From: Panacagrimonas sp052387695
GTDB taxonomy: Bacteria > Pseudomonadota > Gammaproteobacteria > Nevskiales > Nevskiaceae
Direction: 5' to 3'
Assembly (NCBI GenBank): GCA_052387695.1
Contig: JBQTIX010000035.1
Coordinates: 1-64,000 of the forward strand
Length of the DNA stretch: 64,000 nt
The notes under the pieces are model-generated. The model ran no database searches and was not told the origin of the DNA. It was given only the letters and a program-made list of their open reading frames with translations. Positions 27,557 through 36,289 of this stretch are shown piece by piece; position 1 is the first letter of the stretch, and every line of letters begins with the position of its first letter. A program made the position numbers and the translations under genes.

Positions 27557-28344
27557 GATTTCGTTCCAGTCCCGCGCTGAAACGCCGGCTCGCGCTTTTC
27601 GGAAAAGGCCGCAAAACCCTCGCGGAAATCCGCGCCGGTCAGCATCTCGGCCTGATCGCCTTCCTCGCGGCTGAGGGCTTCGTCCAGCGTGAGGGCCGGT
27701 GACAGCAGGCGCTGCTTCATGCGGGCGTAGGCGCTGGGCGAGAGGCGGGACAGCGCGCTCGCGCGCTCGATGGCCGCGAGCATCACATCGCCTTCGCCGA
27801 CATCCTCGTCGGCCAGCCCGATGCGAAAGGCCTCTGCGCCCGTCACCGGCTTGCCGCTGGTGAACAGCCGGCGCGCGGCGGCGGCGCCCACGCGCAGCGG
27901 CAGGCTGCGCAGCAGCGCCCAATCCGGCACCAGGCCAATCTTCAGGAAGGGAAACAGGATGCGGGTGTCGCGACCGACGATGATCGCGTCGCCCAGCAGG
28001 GCCAGGCCGACCGCGGCGCCGGCGCAGAAACCTTCCCCGGCCGACACGACTGGAAACGGCGAGTTTGCGACCAGACGGCAGAGCGTGGCGCCGTGCGCCA
28101 TGCGCGCCCGCGCCGCCTGCTCGCTGAGACCGACCATGCTCGGCAAATCACCGCCGGAGGAGAACACGCGATCGACGCCGCCGAGCACCAGTGCGCCGCA
28201 CTCGGCGTCACGCTGCGCGGCGCTCATCGCGTCGATCAGCGCCTGGCGCGTGTCGTAGTCCACCGCGTTGCGCTTAGGCACCCGGTTGATGAGCACGCGC
28301 AGCACGCGCGGCGCCGGGCGGTCGATCCTGAGCAGTTCGTTCAT
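27553..28344 (-). CDS. Enoyl-CoA hydratase/isomerase family protein
   Basis: A 263-aa crotonase-fold protein. The oxyanion-hole strands are DRVFSSGGDLPSMVG near residue 60 and SAGEGFCAGAAVGLALLGD near residue 102. The positions of the two catalytic glutamates are altered (GAAVGLA; KIGLVPDWALL carries Asp), so isomerase or other activity is possible. It lies 2 bp after the thiolase stop and overlaps the dehydrogenase by four bases. Confidence 0.87.
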   Translation of the reverse strand: MNELLRIDRPAPRVLRVLINRVPKRNAVDYDTRQALIDAMSAAQRDAECGALVLGGVDRVFSSGGDLPSMVGLSEQAARARMAHGATLCRLVANSPFPVVSAGEGFCAGAAVGLALLGDAIIVGRDTRILFPFLKIGLVPDWALLRSLPLRVGAAAARRLFTSGKPVTGAEAFRIGLADEDVGEGDVMLAAIERASALSRLSPSAYARMKQRLLSPALTLDEALSREEGDQAEMLTGADFREGFAAFSEKREPAFQRGTGTKS

Positions 28345-28346
28345 GC

Positions 28347-29561
28347 TCAAGCCGCTACGCGCTCGAACACCGCGGCAATGCCCTGGCCGCCGCCGATGCA
28401 CATCGTCTCCAGACCGTAGCGCGCGCCGCGCCGATCCAGCTCATGCAGCAAGGTCGCCAGGATGCGACCGCCGGTGGCGCCGACCGGATGGCCCAGCGAA
28501 ATGCCGGAGCCGTTCACGTTCATGCGCTCGAAGTCGCGCTCGACGAACTTCCATTCGCGGGTGCAGGCCAGCACCTGTGCGGCGAAGGCTTCGTTGAGTT
28601 CGATGAGGTCCATCTGCGCGAGCTTGAGGCCCGCACTGGCGAGCGCCCTGGCGGTGGACGGCACCGGGCCGATGCCCATGCGGCTGGGTTCGACGCCCGC
28701 CACCGCCCAGGACACCAAGCGGCCGAGCGGACGCAGACCGTATTCGCGCGCCAGTTCCGGCGTGGTGACGATGCAGGCCGAGGCGCCGTCGTTCTGGCCG
28801 CTGGCATTGCCGGCGGTGACGGTGGCGGTCGCGTCCTGCTTGAGCATCAGCGGCTTGAGTTTGGCGAGGCTTTCGACCGTCGTATCGGCGCGCGGATGCT
28901 CGTCCACGCTCACGACGTTCGTGCCCTTCGGTGTCGTCACTGCGACCGGCACGATGGCCGGGCTGAAGTAGCCGTTGCTCTGCGCGGCGACGGCGCGCTG
29001 GTGCGAGTACACCGCGAATTCGTCCTGCTCCTGCCGGCTGATGCCGTATTCGCGCCGCAGATTTTCGGCGGTCTCGATCATGCCGCCGGCAACCGGGAAG
29101 TTCTTGCCACCCGCGGTGATGCGCCCGCGAGCGAGCGCGTCGTGGAACATCAGCCCCTCGCCCCTGACGCCCCAGCGCGAGCTGGTCGAGTAGAAGGGCG
29201 CATTGCTCATCGACTCCGCACCGCCAGCGATCACCAGCTTCGAGGCCCCGGTGGCGACCTGCATCGCTGCATAGATGACGGCTTGCAGGCCCGAGCCGCA
29301 GCGACGGTCCAGTTGCAGGCCGCCGATGCCGATGGGCAGGCCGGCGTCGAGACCGACAACCCGACCAAGAGCTGGCGCGTCCATGCTCGGATAGCACTGC
29401 GCGAACAGCACGTCGTCCACGGCAGTTGGCGGCAGCTTCGTGCGCTCCAGCAGTCCGCGCACCACCGCGGCTCCGAGCTGGTGGGCGGTCAGGTCCTTGT
29501 ACACGCCACCGTAGCGGCCTACGGGCGTGCGCATGGGCGCGCAGAGGACGGCATCGATCAT
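28347..29561 (-). CDS. Acetyl-CoA acetyltransferase family thiolase
   Basis: A 404-aa thiolase. The acyl-accepting cysteine is in RRCGSGLQA near residue 92, the NEAFA motif near residue 352, the catalytic His in SLGHPVGATG near residue 377, and the second cysteine in MCIGGGQG near the end, so all active-site blocks are intact. It cleaves 3-ketoacyl-CoA or condenses acetyl-CoA units. It is the first gene of the seven-gene minus-strand operon that ends with mct. ATG 29561 (MIDAVLCAPMRTP) matches the family start. Its upstream region is occupied by decayed acyl-CoA genes, so promoter placement is unclear. Confidence 0.93.
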   Translation of the reverse strand: MIDAVLCAPMRTPVGRYGGVYKDLTAHQLGAAVVRGLLERTKLPPTAVDDVLFAQCYPSMDAPALGRVVGLDAGLPIGIGGLQLDRRCGSGLQAVIYAAMQVATGASKLVIAGGAESMSNAPFYSTSSRWGVRGEGLMFHDALARGRITAGGKNFPVAGGMIETAENLRREYGISRQEQDEFAVYSHQRAVAAQSNGYFSPAIVPVAVTTPKGTNVVSVDEHPRADTTVESLAKLKPLMLKQDATATVTAGNASGQNDGASACIVTTPELAREYGLRPLGRLVSWAVAGVEPSRMGIGPVPSTARALASAGLKLAQMDLIELNEAFAAQVLACTREWKFVERDFERMNVNGSGISLGHPVGATGGRILATLLHELDRRGARYGLETMCIGGGQGIAAVFERVAA

Positions 29562-29589
29562 GAGGGTGTGATCCAGTCGGTGTAGGTCT

Positions 29590-29751
29590 TCATGGGGTCG
29601 CGTGCTTGAACTGCTGGCGCAATACATCGTTGCGCACCTTGCACGGGGGAGTCTTGGGCAGCATTGCAACGATCTCAAGTCGCTCCGGCAACTTCTGCCG
29701 CGCCACACCCGCGGCCTTCTCATGCTCGGCGAGCGAGCCGAAGTCCAGTGC
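29590..29751 (-). pseudogene. Acyl-CoA synthetase, C-terminal remnant
   Basis: The final about 53 codons read LAEHEKAAGVARQKLPERLE then MLPKTPPCKVRNDVLR. This is the C-terminal subdomain of an AMP-forming acyl-CoA ligase, although the lysine-bearing TATGK/TPSGK site has become TPPCK. The rest of the ligase is missing, and it is joined in frame to an acyl-CoA dehydrogenase fragment. It stands 28 bp before the thiolase start and would once have been the head of that operon. Confidence 0.65.
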
Positions 29752-30085
29752 GCAGTCGGCGCACAGCGCAACGGCAGCTTCGTCGAGCAGTTGGTCCACA
29801 GCGGCAGCATCGCCAAGTGGGCGCGCCGGCGCGTCGTCGAAAGCGACGATAATGGCACCGTGACCGTCGACCAAGCGGTAGGACCTACGGCGGACGCCGG
29901 GCCCCCGGGCCATCGACCAGCAGGAGTGCGCGATCCGCCCCGGCGCCCGCCGAAACCACGAACGGGTCCGCGATATCGCCGTGCAGCACGCCGGTCTTCT
30001 AGCCGCTGAGCTTGCCGTCTCGCAGCGTCGCGGCGTCGCCCTCGTGTGCAAACGCGAGCTTCAGCGTTGAACAGGTGACGGCCGA
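29752..30085 (-). pseudogene. Acyl-CoA dehydrogenase remnant (PimD-like), with stops and frameshift
   Basis: In the frame ending at 29999 there is AFAHEGDAATLRDGKLSG followed by an in-frame TAG, then KTGVLHGDIADPFVVSAG, and after a frame change YRLVDGHGAIIVAFDDAPAR. In order these are the central beta-barrel of a pimeloyl-CoA-dehydrogenase small-subunit-like protein. Both ends are lost: the upstream side is fused to an integrase start and the downstream side to the ligase remnant. A TCGTCG-N4-CGACGA palindrome at 29833-29850 lies within it, but coincides with FDDAP codons. Confidence 0.6.
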
Positions 30086-30355
30086 CTCGTTCACGTCCAG
30101 ACCATCGGCCAGCACACCGCGGGCTTCGCCTCGCTTGTCCCTCGCCTTCTTGAGCGTGACCACGGGGTAATCGCCGAACGTGGCCTTGGTCTCTCGGCCG
30201 GCTGCGACGTACTTCAATCGCGGGAGCTTACGCCCGTTCGGCAGGGCCTCCGGGAATAGCCCGCCGCCGTCGTAGATTCGTGGCCGCTTGGCACCGGTTG
30301 GGTCCGGCTTGAGCGCGCGACAGTCGGTATCAGTCAGGGGTTTGGTGATTCGCAT
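30086..30355 (-). pseudogene. Tyrosine integrase, N-terminal fragment (older island)
   Basis: About 90 codons from ATG 30355 (MRITKPLTDTDCRALKPDP) to GLDVNE, over 85% identical by eye to the start of the intact integrase at 38499-39752. It contains the arm-binding DUF4102-type domain only; core-binding and catalytic domains are missing. After DVNE the frame continues directly into acyl-CoA dehydrogenase remnant sequence. It is the trace of a second island of the same family. Confidence 0.8.
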
Positions 30356-30568
30356 GGGCATTCTCCGGGTGGTCCAGCGTGCCCCCAAATCTCCGGCCTG
30401 TGCCCTTATGGGTCCGCTGTGCCCCGATATGCGCCCTTATAAACCTGCGCTGTCAAGAAACGACCTGACACGCTGCGAATCACTACAGACATAAAAAACC
30501 CAGGATTTACCCGGGTTTAGAAACTTCCTGAGACTTCCTGAAACCTTGAAATGGCGGGAGGGTGTCAT
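30086..30568 (-). repeat. Left copy of island-end direct repeat
   Basis: About 480 bp comprising the integrase start, its leader, a terminator hairpin (around 30495-30520) and a short tRNA-end-like sequence (TGGCGGGAGGGTG near 30552). It is a direct repeat of 39483-39964 at roughly 90-93% identity by eye, so it is older than a fresh duplication. The tRNA-like end has lost one base and diverges at once on the right, consistent with a decayed att site. Confidence 0.75.
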
Positions 30569-30716
30569 TCACATACAAGCTTATTTGCGCTGATTAACAA
30601 AGGTTTTCATTAATGCGAAATTTCTCCGTGCCCCTTCCCGTGCCCTTAAATCCGATCACTGCCGGGTTCGCGCGTCTCGTGGCAATTACCATCGAAGCTC
30701 AATAACGGAGCCACTC
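30569..30716. other. Island left-end non-coding stretch
   Basis: The sequence between the decayed att and the first reading frame is AT-richer than its surroundings and holds no ORF with coding character. Together with the integrase leader (30356-30568) it makes a gene-free stretch of 361 bp. No terminator or promoter could be assigned with confidence. Confidence 0.4.
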
Positions 30717-31540
30717 ATGTTGCAGTCCGAGTCACCGACGTTGGCAAGCGATACTTCTACGGCGACAGTCGAGAAGCAGCGCGGGATGCTGCAACAGAAA
30801 TCGACGAAGGGATCGACACAGCAGACCGAGAAAGCGTATTTCGACGTGAAAGTCCCGCCGGGACGTACTCTGGTGGAGATTCTGGGTCCGCTGGATCAAC
30901 TCGGGAAAGGTTAGAAGCCGAAGCTCTCGGGCTGGCAGAGGCACGAAAACTACAGTCGTCTGGCAGGCTCGGCGCAAAGATCGATCGACTCGGCAAATGC
31001 TTTGAGCGCTCTGCCGGCGTTGTCGAGCAAGGGCTCGGCGACATGCTCATTGGGCGCCGCACCGATGGCGGAGACACGTATTGGCGCAGCGTTGTTTGGA
31101 CGTGCAGTGCAATCAACGCCTACGAGGAAGGCGGTACACGCGCCACACCCGTGGACCAGTGGACGAAGCAAGGAGACCTGCTGTACCTGGACCAAAAACG
31201 AAGCCCCGCGTTTGCCGCACGGTCTGGGCTGCATTTGCCCAGGGATGTACGCCAATTGCGAGGCTACAGCAGCAAGCTACTGACGGACGCCGATCCGGTC
31301 AAGTACCGCAAGACTCAGCCGCTGTATTCCCGCACTGCGTCAGCGCCCAACCCGTCAACGCCCAACGCCTCCGTGAAGGCTCTGAAGGATCGTCAGCCCG
31401 TAGAAGCGACCTTCCAGGGCGTGCACACTCCGCGGTGTGGTGCTGGACGGCTGGCACCGCTACAACGACCTCGCAAGCCCGCTGTCCGACGTTGGTCTCC
31501 GGGCCGGAAGTCACGGACGTTGGAGCGGAGGGTGCATAGG
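30717..31540 (+). pseudogene. Frameshifted island gene, possible ParB-like C-terminal piece
   Basis: An ATG at 30717 after GGAG reads 65 codons, but better protein-like sequence runs in the next frame (VTDVGKRYFYGDSREAARDA, then LEAEALGLAEARKLQSSGRL, to about 31430) without any start codon. A further shift near 31437 gives VVLDGWHRYNDLASPL, which resembles the GWHR segment of ParB-like nuclease domains. The simplest reading is one gene with at least two frameshifts. The first part is not recognised. Confidence is low because no domain is complete. Confidence 0.35.
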
Positions 31541-32021
31541 CCGTTTCAGCGATGCATCTAGTGCGGCCTTGACCTTCCATAACCTCACCGGTGCGCCGCG
31601 CTCGCCGGTACGCGCCCACTCCCTGCGTTCATCCGAATTAGGCGCACCCCGTCCAGAACGCCTCTTCCTCTCGACAGCCGGGGCAAAACACGACCGGTCG
31701 TAAGGTTTGAAAGTGGGGGCTGTAGAAGCAGCCCCCCGCGACACCGCTATTCGCGTGAGGCGCTAGACGTTTTAGGTATTCCGGGCGATCAAGAAAGATC
31801 CCATAGGCGATTTCAGCCAGACCTTCCACCAACGCTTCGCCGTGAACATGACATGTGGTGGCGCTGGCTCTCATTCGACTACGCATGGGTGGTTGAGTTT
31901 TGAGTTTCTTGTATCGGCCGGCCGTCTCACTCGAATTTGACCTGGAGACTTGCTGACAATTCGCAAAGCCATCGTCGTACGCCGCTTGGCCCTCAATTCG
32001 CTCTGCAAGCGATCTGCGCCG
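31541..32021. other. Stretch without a convincing gene
   Basis: A minus-strand frame of 82 codons (31638-31886) is open and contains FCPGCREEE, but there is no ribosome binding site, homology pattern or neighbour to support it. Nothing else is seen here. Confidence 0.3.
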
Positions 32022-33716
32022 TCAGTCGCTCCTCCTGATCGCCAGTTCGAAGACCCTGCTTGCGCCTTGGTTTGCGTTGACGGGAGTTCCCATTGTCAGA
32101 GTCAGCGTTTCGCGGGGCTCGCGCACACGGTCGTTGATAACCGTCACCGGGACGTTGGCGAATCTGGCGCCAGCCGGGATGACGACGCTGGTCCCGGGCA
32201 ATCGATAGTCGGCGTTGCGGGTGGCCGTGCCGCCGAGACGCACGGGAACGGTCACGGGGCTCGCTGAGACGGCGGAGAGGTTGACGCGCACGTTGACCAC
32301 GCCTGCGGACTCCTCGACGGCCTGGACGGCGCGGGCGAAGCTGACGGTGGGGAGGATGGGCGGGGGCGCCGTGGGATTGCCGGCGAAGCGCTGCGCGTAG
32401 ATGCCGGTGGCTAATCCAATTGTGTCGAAGCCGGAGTTACGACCGATCTCCCTTCGCCAAGCCACGACAAAACTGCCGTCGGCGTTAACCGACGTCACCG
32501 GTAACGCCTGGGAATCTGTGGTCGTGCTGTTCGCCCGAGTGTGAAACGGCGTCACTGGCCTACCGTCGGGTCCGAAGTTTCGCCAGAATATATCGCTGTC
32601 GGTTTGGTTGGTCGTGGATCGCTTCCAGGCCACGGTGAAAGACCCATCTTCTGCGATGCCAATCGTCGATTCGTTATGCTTCCCGGTGCCTGGCGCGTTG
32701 ACCTGCATGGCCGGACCTTTGGGCTGACCGTTTGACCGATAAGCGACCATCATCACCCCCGATGAGCCCGTCCCGGTGACAATGAAATTGCCCGCGGCAT
32801 CTACCGCAACGTCGTCGATCCCGCCGACTGGTCCTATTTTGATGTCGGCAGCGTCTTTGGGCCTGCCATCGGAGTGATATCTGCGCGCGCCAGCATAGCT
32901 GCCGGTAAAGCATTCGCTTTCATATGCGCAACTGTAGGTCCTGGCGGTGAAAGCGACGACAAAATCACCGTCCGGTTCGATTGCAACTCTGGCCCGATCC
33001 GAGCAATTCTCGTCACTGACCCGCGTGGAGAAGCGGCGTTGCCCCGTTGAAGTGAAACCCTCGACCGAGGTGCCGCGGCAAAACTCCGGGCCGCTGGTGT
33101 CGGTGAAGTGATTCCGATAGTCAGCACTGGCAATCACGAAGTCCCCGTCAGCGTCCATGGCGATGTCTCGCCCCAAACTGCCTGCATTACCCATGGAAAT
33201 CGGCTGGGCGTCCAAGCTCACGCCAGAAGAGGAATAGCGACGCGCGTAGGCCTGAGTCGAAAGAAACGAACCGTAGTATTCGCCTTCCCAAGAAACAACA
33301 AAGTCGCCGCTATCATCCATCGCAATGATGGGTCTTTCTTTAATCAGTTGGCCACAACTGCCTGGCAATTCCCCATCTGGACACTCCTTGTCATGGCTTG
33401 TAACGAGCACCGGCGCCGAATCCTTGGCTGTTCCGTCGGATTCGTATCTCTGGAAGAAGATTCCTCCCGTAAATTCGAAATCATATGCGGTGAAGTAGTA
33501 GCTATCATCGACCCACGCGATGACGAAGTCGCCGTCCGCAGCATGAGCGATCTGCGGGATAAAAGCTTCCGGACCGCTTAAGGGAAGCGGACTAACCGCT
33601 ACCCTGAACTCCGGCCCGACCTTATCCCCCGGCGCTGCCTTCACCGGATGAGAAGTCGCCATCGCGGCGATCGCGGCGGCGAACAGGCTGAAACGAAACA
33701 GGAGTGCAGGCTTCAT
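32022..33716 (-). CDS. Secreted protein with FVVAW-type repeats and a C-terminal Calx-beta-like domain
   Basis: A 564-aa exported protein. A signal peptide is clear (FRFSLFAAAIAAMATSHPVKA). The body has repeats of about 50-60 residues with the pattern D-x-D-G-D-F-V-(V/I)-A/S-W ... (R)RY-x-S-x-G, for example DGDFVIAWVDD, SGDFVVSWEGE and DGSFVVAWRRE, suggesting a beta-propeller-like fold. The last 110 residues (ESAGVVNVRVNLSAVSASP, DYRLPGTSVVIPAGARFANV) look like a Calx-beta domain. Cysteines are paired in the middle repeats. ATG 33716 has GGAGAG 5 nt upstream. A related, frameshifted gene lies at 62803. Function unknown; it appears to be cargo of the island. Confidence 0.75.
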   Translation of the reverse strand: MKPALLFRFSLFAAAIAAMATSHPVKAAPGDKVGPEFRVAVSPLPLSGPEAFIPQIAHAADGDFVIAWVDDSYYFTAYDFEFTGGIFFQRYESDGTAKDSAPVLVTSHDKECPDGELPGSCGQLIKERPIIAMDDSGDFVVSWEGEYYGSFLSTQAYARRYSSSGVSLDAQPISMGNAGSLGRDIAMDADGDFVIASADYRNHFTDTSGPEFCRGTSVEGFTSTGQRRFSTRVSDENCSDRARVAIEPDGDFVVAFTARTYSCAYESECFTGSYAGARRYHSDGRPKDAADIKIGPVGGIDDVAVDAAGNFIVTGTGSSGVMMVAYRSNGQPKGPAMQVNAPGTGKHNESTIGIAEDGSFTVAWKRSTTNQTDSDIFWRNFGPDGRPVTPFHTRANSTTTDSQALPVTSVNADGSFVVAWRREIGRNSGFDTIGLATGIYAQRFAGNPTAPPPILPTVSFARAVQAVEESAGVVNVRVNLSAVSASPVTVPVRLGGTATRNADYRLPGTSVVIPAGARFANVPVTVINDRVREPRETLTLTMGTPVNANQGASRVFELAIRRSD

Positions 33717-33897
33717 GCGACTCTCCGACAAAGGGTCCGGTCTGGGCCGGTATCTCCGGATACTGCCTTAATGCGCCGCGTCACTGATACACCAAGGCGT
33801 GTCGCTTTGTGATCTGCGTCACGAATGTCCACCGCAACGCACTTCGGTTGCGCGCAACCCGAAACCCTCATCTTCAACCTCGTCGCTGGAGCGCTGA

Positions 33898-34134
33898 CTA
33901 CCGCCGCCATTGCTTCAGGTTGGCACACGCTCGCGACCGTCCTTCAACCGTCCGCGGCCCGGTGCTCAAGCCCCCGTGATTCCGGCACCGGCCGTTTCCC
34001 AATGCTTTCGCTTCGCAGGGCTTGCCTGTCGATCTCGCATACGCGCCGCAGCGAGGACCGCCGAACCCCGTGATGCAGGCGCGCGGGTCGTTCGAAGTCA
34101 GTGACCGGTGCACCCTATTTTCATCGAAATTCAT
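33898..34134 (-). CDS. HGGxSTG-domain small protein
   Basis: A 78-aa protein with CGAYARSTGKPCEAKAL, then CRNHGGLSTGPRTVEGRSRA. The two cysteine groups and the HGGLSTGP core are the mark of a small family common in phages and integrative elements, with unknown function and a likely metal-binding fold. ATG 34134 is preferred over the GTG two codons earlier. It is the last gene of the island's replication operon, 6 bp after the preceding gene. Confidence 0.7.
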   Translation of the reverse strand: MNFDENRVHRSLTSNDPRACITGFGGPRCGAYARSTGKPCEAKALGNGRCRNHGGLSTGPRTVEGRSRACANLKQWRR

Positions 34135-34140
34135 GAGCAC

Positions 34141-34377
34141 TCAGCTTTCCTTCATGGCCAAGTACCGCTCGATCAACTGCCGTCGCCGCAGCGCCTTCAG
34201 GTGCGCCGTCAACACCTCACGCTCCTCCGCCGTCACCCAGCATCTGAACTGCACCCGTCCTCGCTGCTTCATGCGCTGATAGCGATCCGCCTGCGATTTG
34301 CGCCAGCCGTCGCGTTTGGCCGCGGCCGGTGGCTGATCTGAAGCACTCACGTCCGCGCGGTCAATGATCGAACTCAC
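34141..34377 (-). CDS. Small island protein, hypothetical
   Basis: A 78-aa basic protein (MSSIIDRADVSASD ... RGRVQFRCWVTAEEREVLTAHL). The RVQFRCWVTAEERE segment looks like a beta strand followed by two helices, as in ribbon-helix-helix regulators, but this is not certain. The GTG start overlaps the preceding stop in GTGA, so it is coupled to the upstream gene. Confidence 0.55.
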   Translation of the reverse strand: MSSIIDRADVSASDQPPAAAKRDGWRKSQADRYQRMKQRGRVQFRCWVTAEEREVLTAHLKALRRRQLIERYLAMKES

Positions 34378-34739
34378 GTAGGCTCCCCCGTCAGGTCGCC
34401 TTGACTGCCGAGCAGTCGGACGCGTTCACGGTGCGCGTCGCCGAATAACGGCGTCGCGATGGCCCCTCGGTGGTTGTGGCTCAGGTCATCGTCAGGCCCG
34501 GCCACGATGAATCGCGTCGCCTTGCCGGCTTCCTCGATCCGCCAGACGCAGACGCGCTCGACCATCTCGGCAATGTGAGCGGGCATGGTGTTGGGACTTG
34601 GTTCCACGGGGTTTGCTACCGCTACTATTGCTATTCCTGCTACCAACGTCCGATCCCTGGCGCCGTCGGTAGCACCGATAGCAGGAGTAGCAGTAGCAGA
34701 ACCGGGAAACCGCTTCTTCATCAGGTTCGCGAGCTTCAT
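34374..34739 (-). CDS. Small island protein, hypothetical
   Basis: A 121-aa protein starting MKLANLMKKRFPGSATATPA. The start overlaps the stop of the DUF3987 gene in ATGA. The Ala/Thr/Val-rich middle and a more structured C-terminal half (VERVCVWRIEEAGKATRFIV) resemble small proteins found after primase genes in related islands. No function can be given. Confidence 0.5.
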   Translation of the reverse strand: MKLANLMKKRFPGSATATPAIGATDGARDRTLVAGIAIVAVANPVEPSPNTMPAHIAEMVERVCVWRIEEAGKATRFIVAGPDDDLSHNHRGAIATPLFGDAHRERVRLLGSQGDLTGEPT

Positions 34740-36289
34740 AGGATGCACCCCGTCAGCAGTGCTGGATTCACATGCACGAGCCTCCGCTTGCCGTCCTTCA
34801 CGAGCTTTGCCCGGTTCAGTTCTTCAAGCTCCGCGACGGCCGAAACGATGGCCTCGCGATCCCGCAGTCCCGGCGGTCCGTACTGCTGAATCGTCTTTGT
34901 CGGGACCATTTGCACCCGCTCACGCCGACAGTGCTCGGCCAGCCAGGAATCGAGTCGCGACGCGTTGCCCAGCTCTACAGGTAGTGCCAGCTCACCGAAG
35001 AAGCGGCGCGATTCGTTCAGATGCCAGGCTGTGACGCGGCTTGCAGACTCCAGGCTGTCGGCGCCAACGGCGCCGGTCTCCCGCTCGAACACATGAAACA
35101 GGGACGCAAGCCGCGCCGCATTGTCAGCCGACTTGCTGGCCACGTCGCGCACGTCATACAGCTCACCGCTGCTGCGTAATTCTTCTTCGATGGCGTCGTG
35201 GTAGGACACCCAGGCCGCTTTCGCGTCCGGCGTGAGGGACAGCAGGGCCGGCGATAGCGTGCCGTCGTCTTCAATCGGCGCAGGCCGGTCCAGAATCTCG
35301 CGGATGCGGCAATCGAAGGTGGCGAGCGCCGGCCAGTGTTGCGGCGCCTCGGTGAAGGGACGATAGCCCTGTGTGGATTCCGGCCACGCGATCAGGAATC
35401 GCGCCAGAAAGCCGGTGCCGCGCGCCAGGGCGCCGGATTGCTTGAAGAAGCTTCGTAGCGTGGCTTCCTGCACTTGCAGCGCCACCGTGAACCGAGCGCC
35501 GCGCACGGTGAAGGATTCGGACGTACGACGGCCAACCCGCTGTTCTCCACCGTCCCAAAGGATGTTGAGGAACCCCAGGTTGCGCATGACGCTTTCCTTG
35601 CCCATGCCGTGCGAGCCCAGGACGATCCCGGCCTCGCTCGATACCACGCCACCGGCCGGCCAGCCTTTGGCCAGCACCCAGGCCAAGTTCTCCGGCGTAT
35701 CGTCGCCCCGGATCAGATTGGGAACCCTCGGTGCACTCGGCTTGGCCACTTCGTGGGAGCGCAGTCCCGCTTCCTGTTCCTGTGTGTCGCTGCCGCTTTT
35801 GCCCCCCTGCTTGATGGCGTCCAGCAGGCCGGTGCGCTTGGCTTCCCATGCGGACAGGTCAGCCTTGTAAGCCGTGATGATTGGCTCAGCGGCTTTCGCC
35901 TGCTGCGCTTCGTACTCGCGGATCGCTGACGTAAAGAATCCGTCACAAGTAGATTTCCGCTCGCCGGAATCCGCAATGCTCAGCAGGAAAAGCCCGGTCG
36001 GCCCTGCCAGTTTGTCAGCGCGCTTCACGTCCACATGAGCTTGTATCGCGAGCGACAGTGCGGCCAGCGCGCAAGATGCCACTAGCGGAATCGGTGCTTT
36101 GACGAAGCCCTGCACTTCTTCCACCGCAGCCCGGATCGTTGGGGGCAGTGCGTCAAGGGGATACGGCTCGGGCGATACCTTGGCGGTCAGCGGCAGCGGA
36201 TCGGGCCATTCCAGGGAGCGCACTTGCACCGATTCCATCGCCTGCGTGACGTCCAGCGGCTTGGTGAAATCCACGCTGCACGCGTTCAT
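34736..36289 (-). CDS. DUF3987 (YfjI-like) island replication protein
   Basis: A 517-aa protein of the DUF3987 family, which occurs beside primase-like genes in integrative elements. The N-terminus has YPLDALPPTIRAAVEEVQGF, followed by LFLLSIADSGERKSTC near residue 100, a Walker-A-like turn in an RecA-type fold, and GMGKESVMRNLGFLNILWDG with RARFTVALQVQ-type segments further on. The C-terminal 100 residues look like a winged helix (LRDREAIVSAVAELEELNRA). It overlaps the primase-like gene in ATGA. It probably takes part in element replication or maintenance. Confidence 0.75.
   Translation of the reverse strand: MNACSVDFTKPLDVTQAMESVQVRSLEWPDPLPLTAKVSPEPYPLDALPPTIRAAVEEVQGFVKAPIPLVASCALAALSLAIQAHVDVKRADKLAGPTGLFLLSIADSGERKSTCDGFFTSAIREYEAQQAKAAEPIITAYKADLSAWEAKRTGLLDAIKQGGKSGSDTQEQEAGLRSHEVAKPSAPRVPNLIRGDDTPENLAWVLAKGWPAGGVVSSEAGIVLGSHGMGKESVMRNLGFLNILWDGGEQRVGRRTSESFTVRGARFTVALQVQEATLRSFFKQSGALARGTGFLARFLIAWPESTQGYRPFTEAPQHWPALATFDCRIREILDRPAPIEDDGTLSPALLSLTPDAKAAWVSYHDAIEEELRSSGELYDVRDVASKSADNAARLASLFHVFERETGAVGADSLESASRVTAWHLNESRRFFGELALPVELGNASRLDSWLAEHCRRERVQMVPTKTIQQYGPPGLRDREAIVSAVAELEELNRAKLVKDGKRRLVHVNPALLTGCIL

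Noticed and set aside
26201..27580. 459-codon plus-strand frame
   Set aside because: Antisense to the 3-hydroxyacyl-CoA dehydrogenase; composition typical of a GC shadow.
29833..29850. Fifth TCGTCG-N4-CGACGA palindrome
   Set aside because: It lies inside FDDAP codons of an acyl-CoA dehydrogenase remnant and 270 bp from the thiolase start, so it may be a codon coincidence; not counted as an operator.
31638..31886. 82-codon minus-strand ORF with CPGC
   Set aside because: No supporting start signal or context; described only as part of a gene-free stretch.
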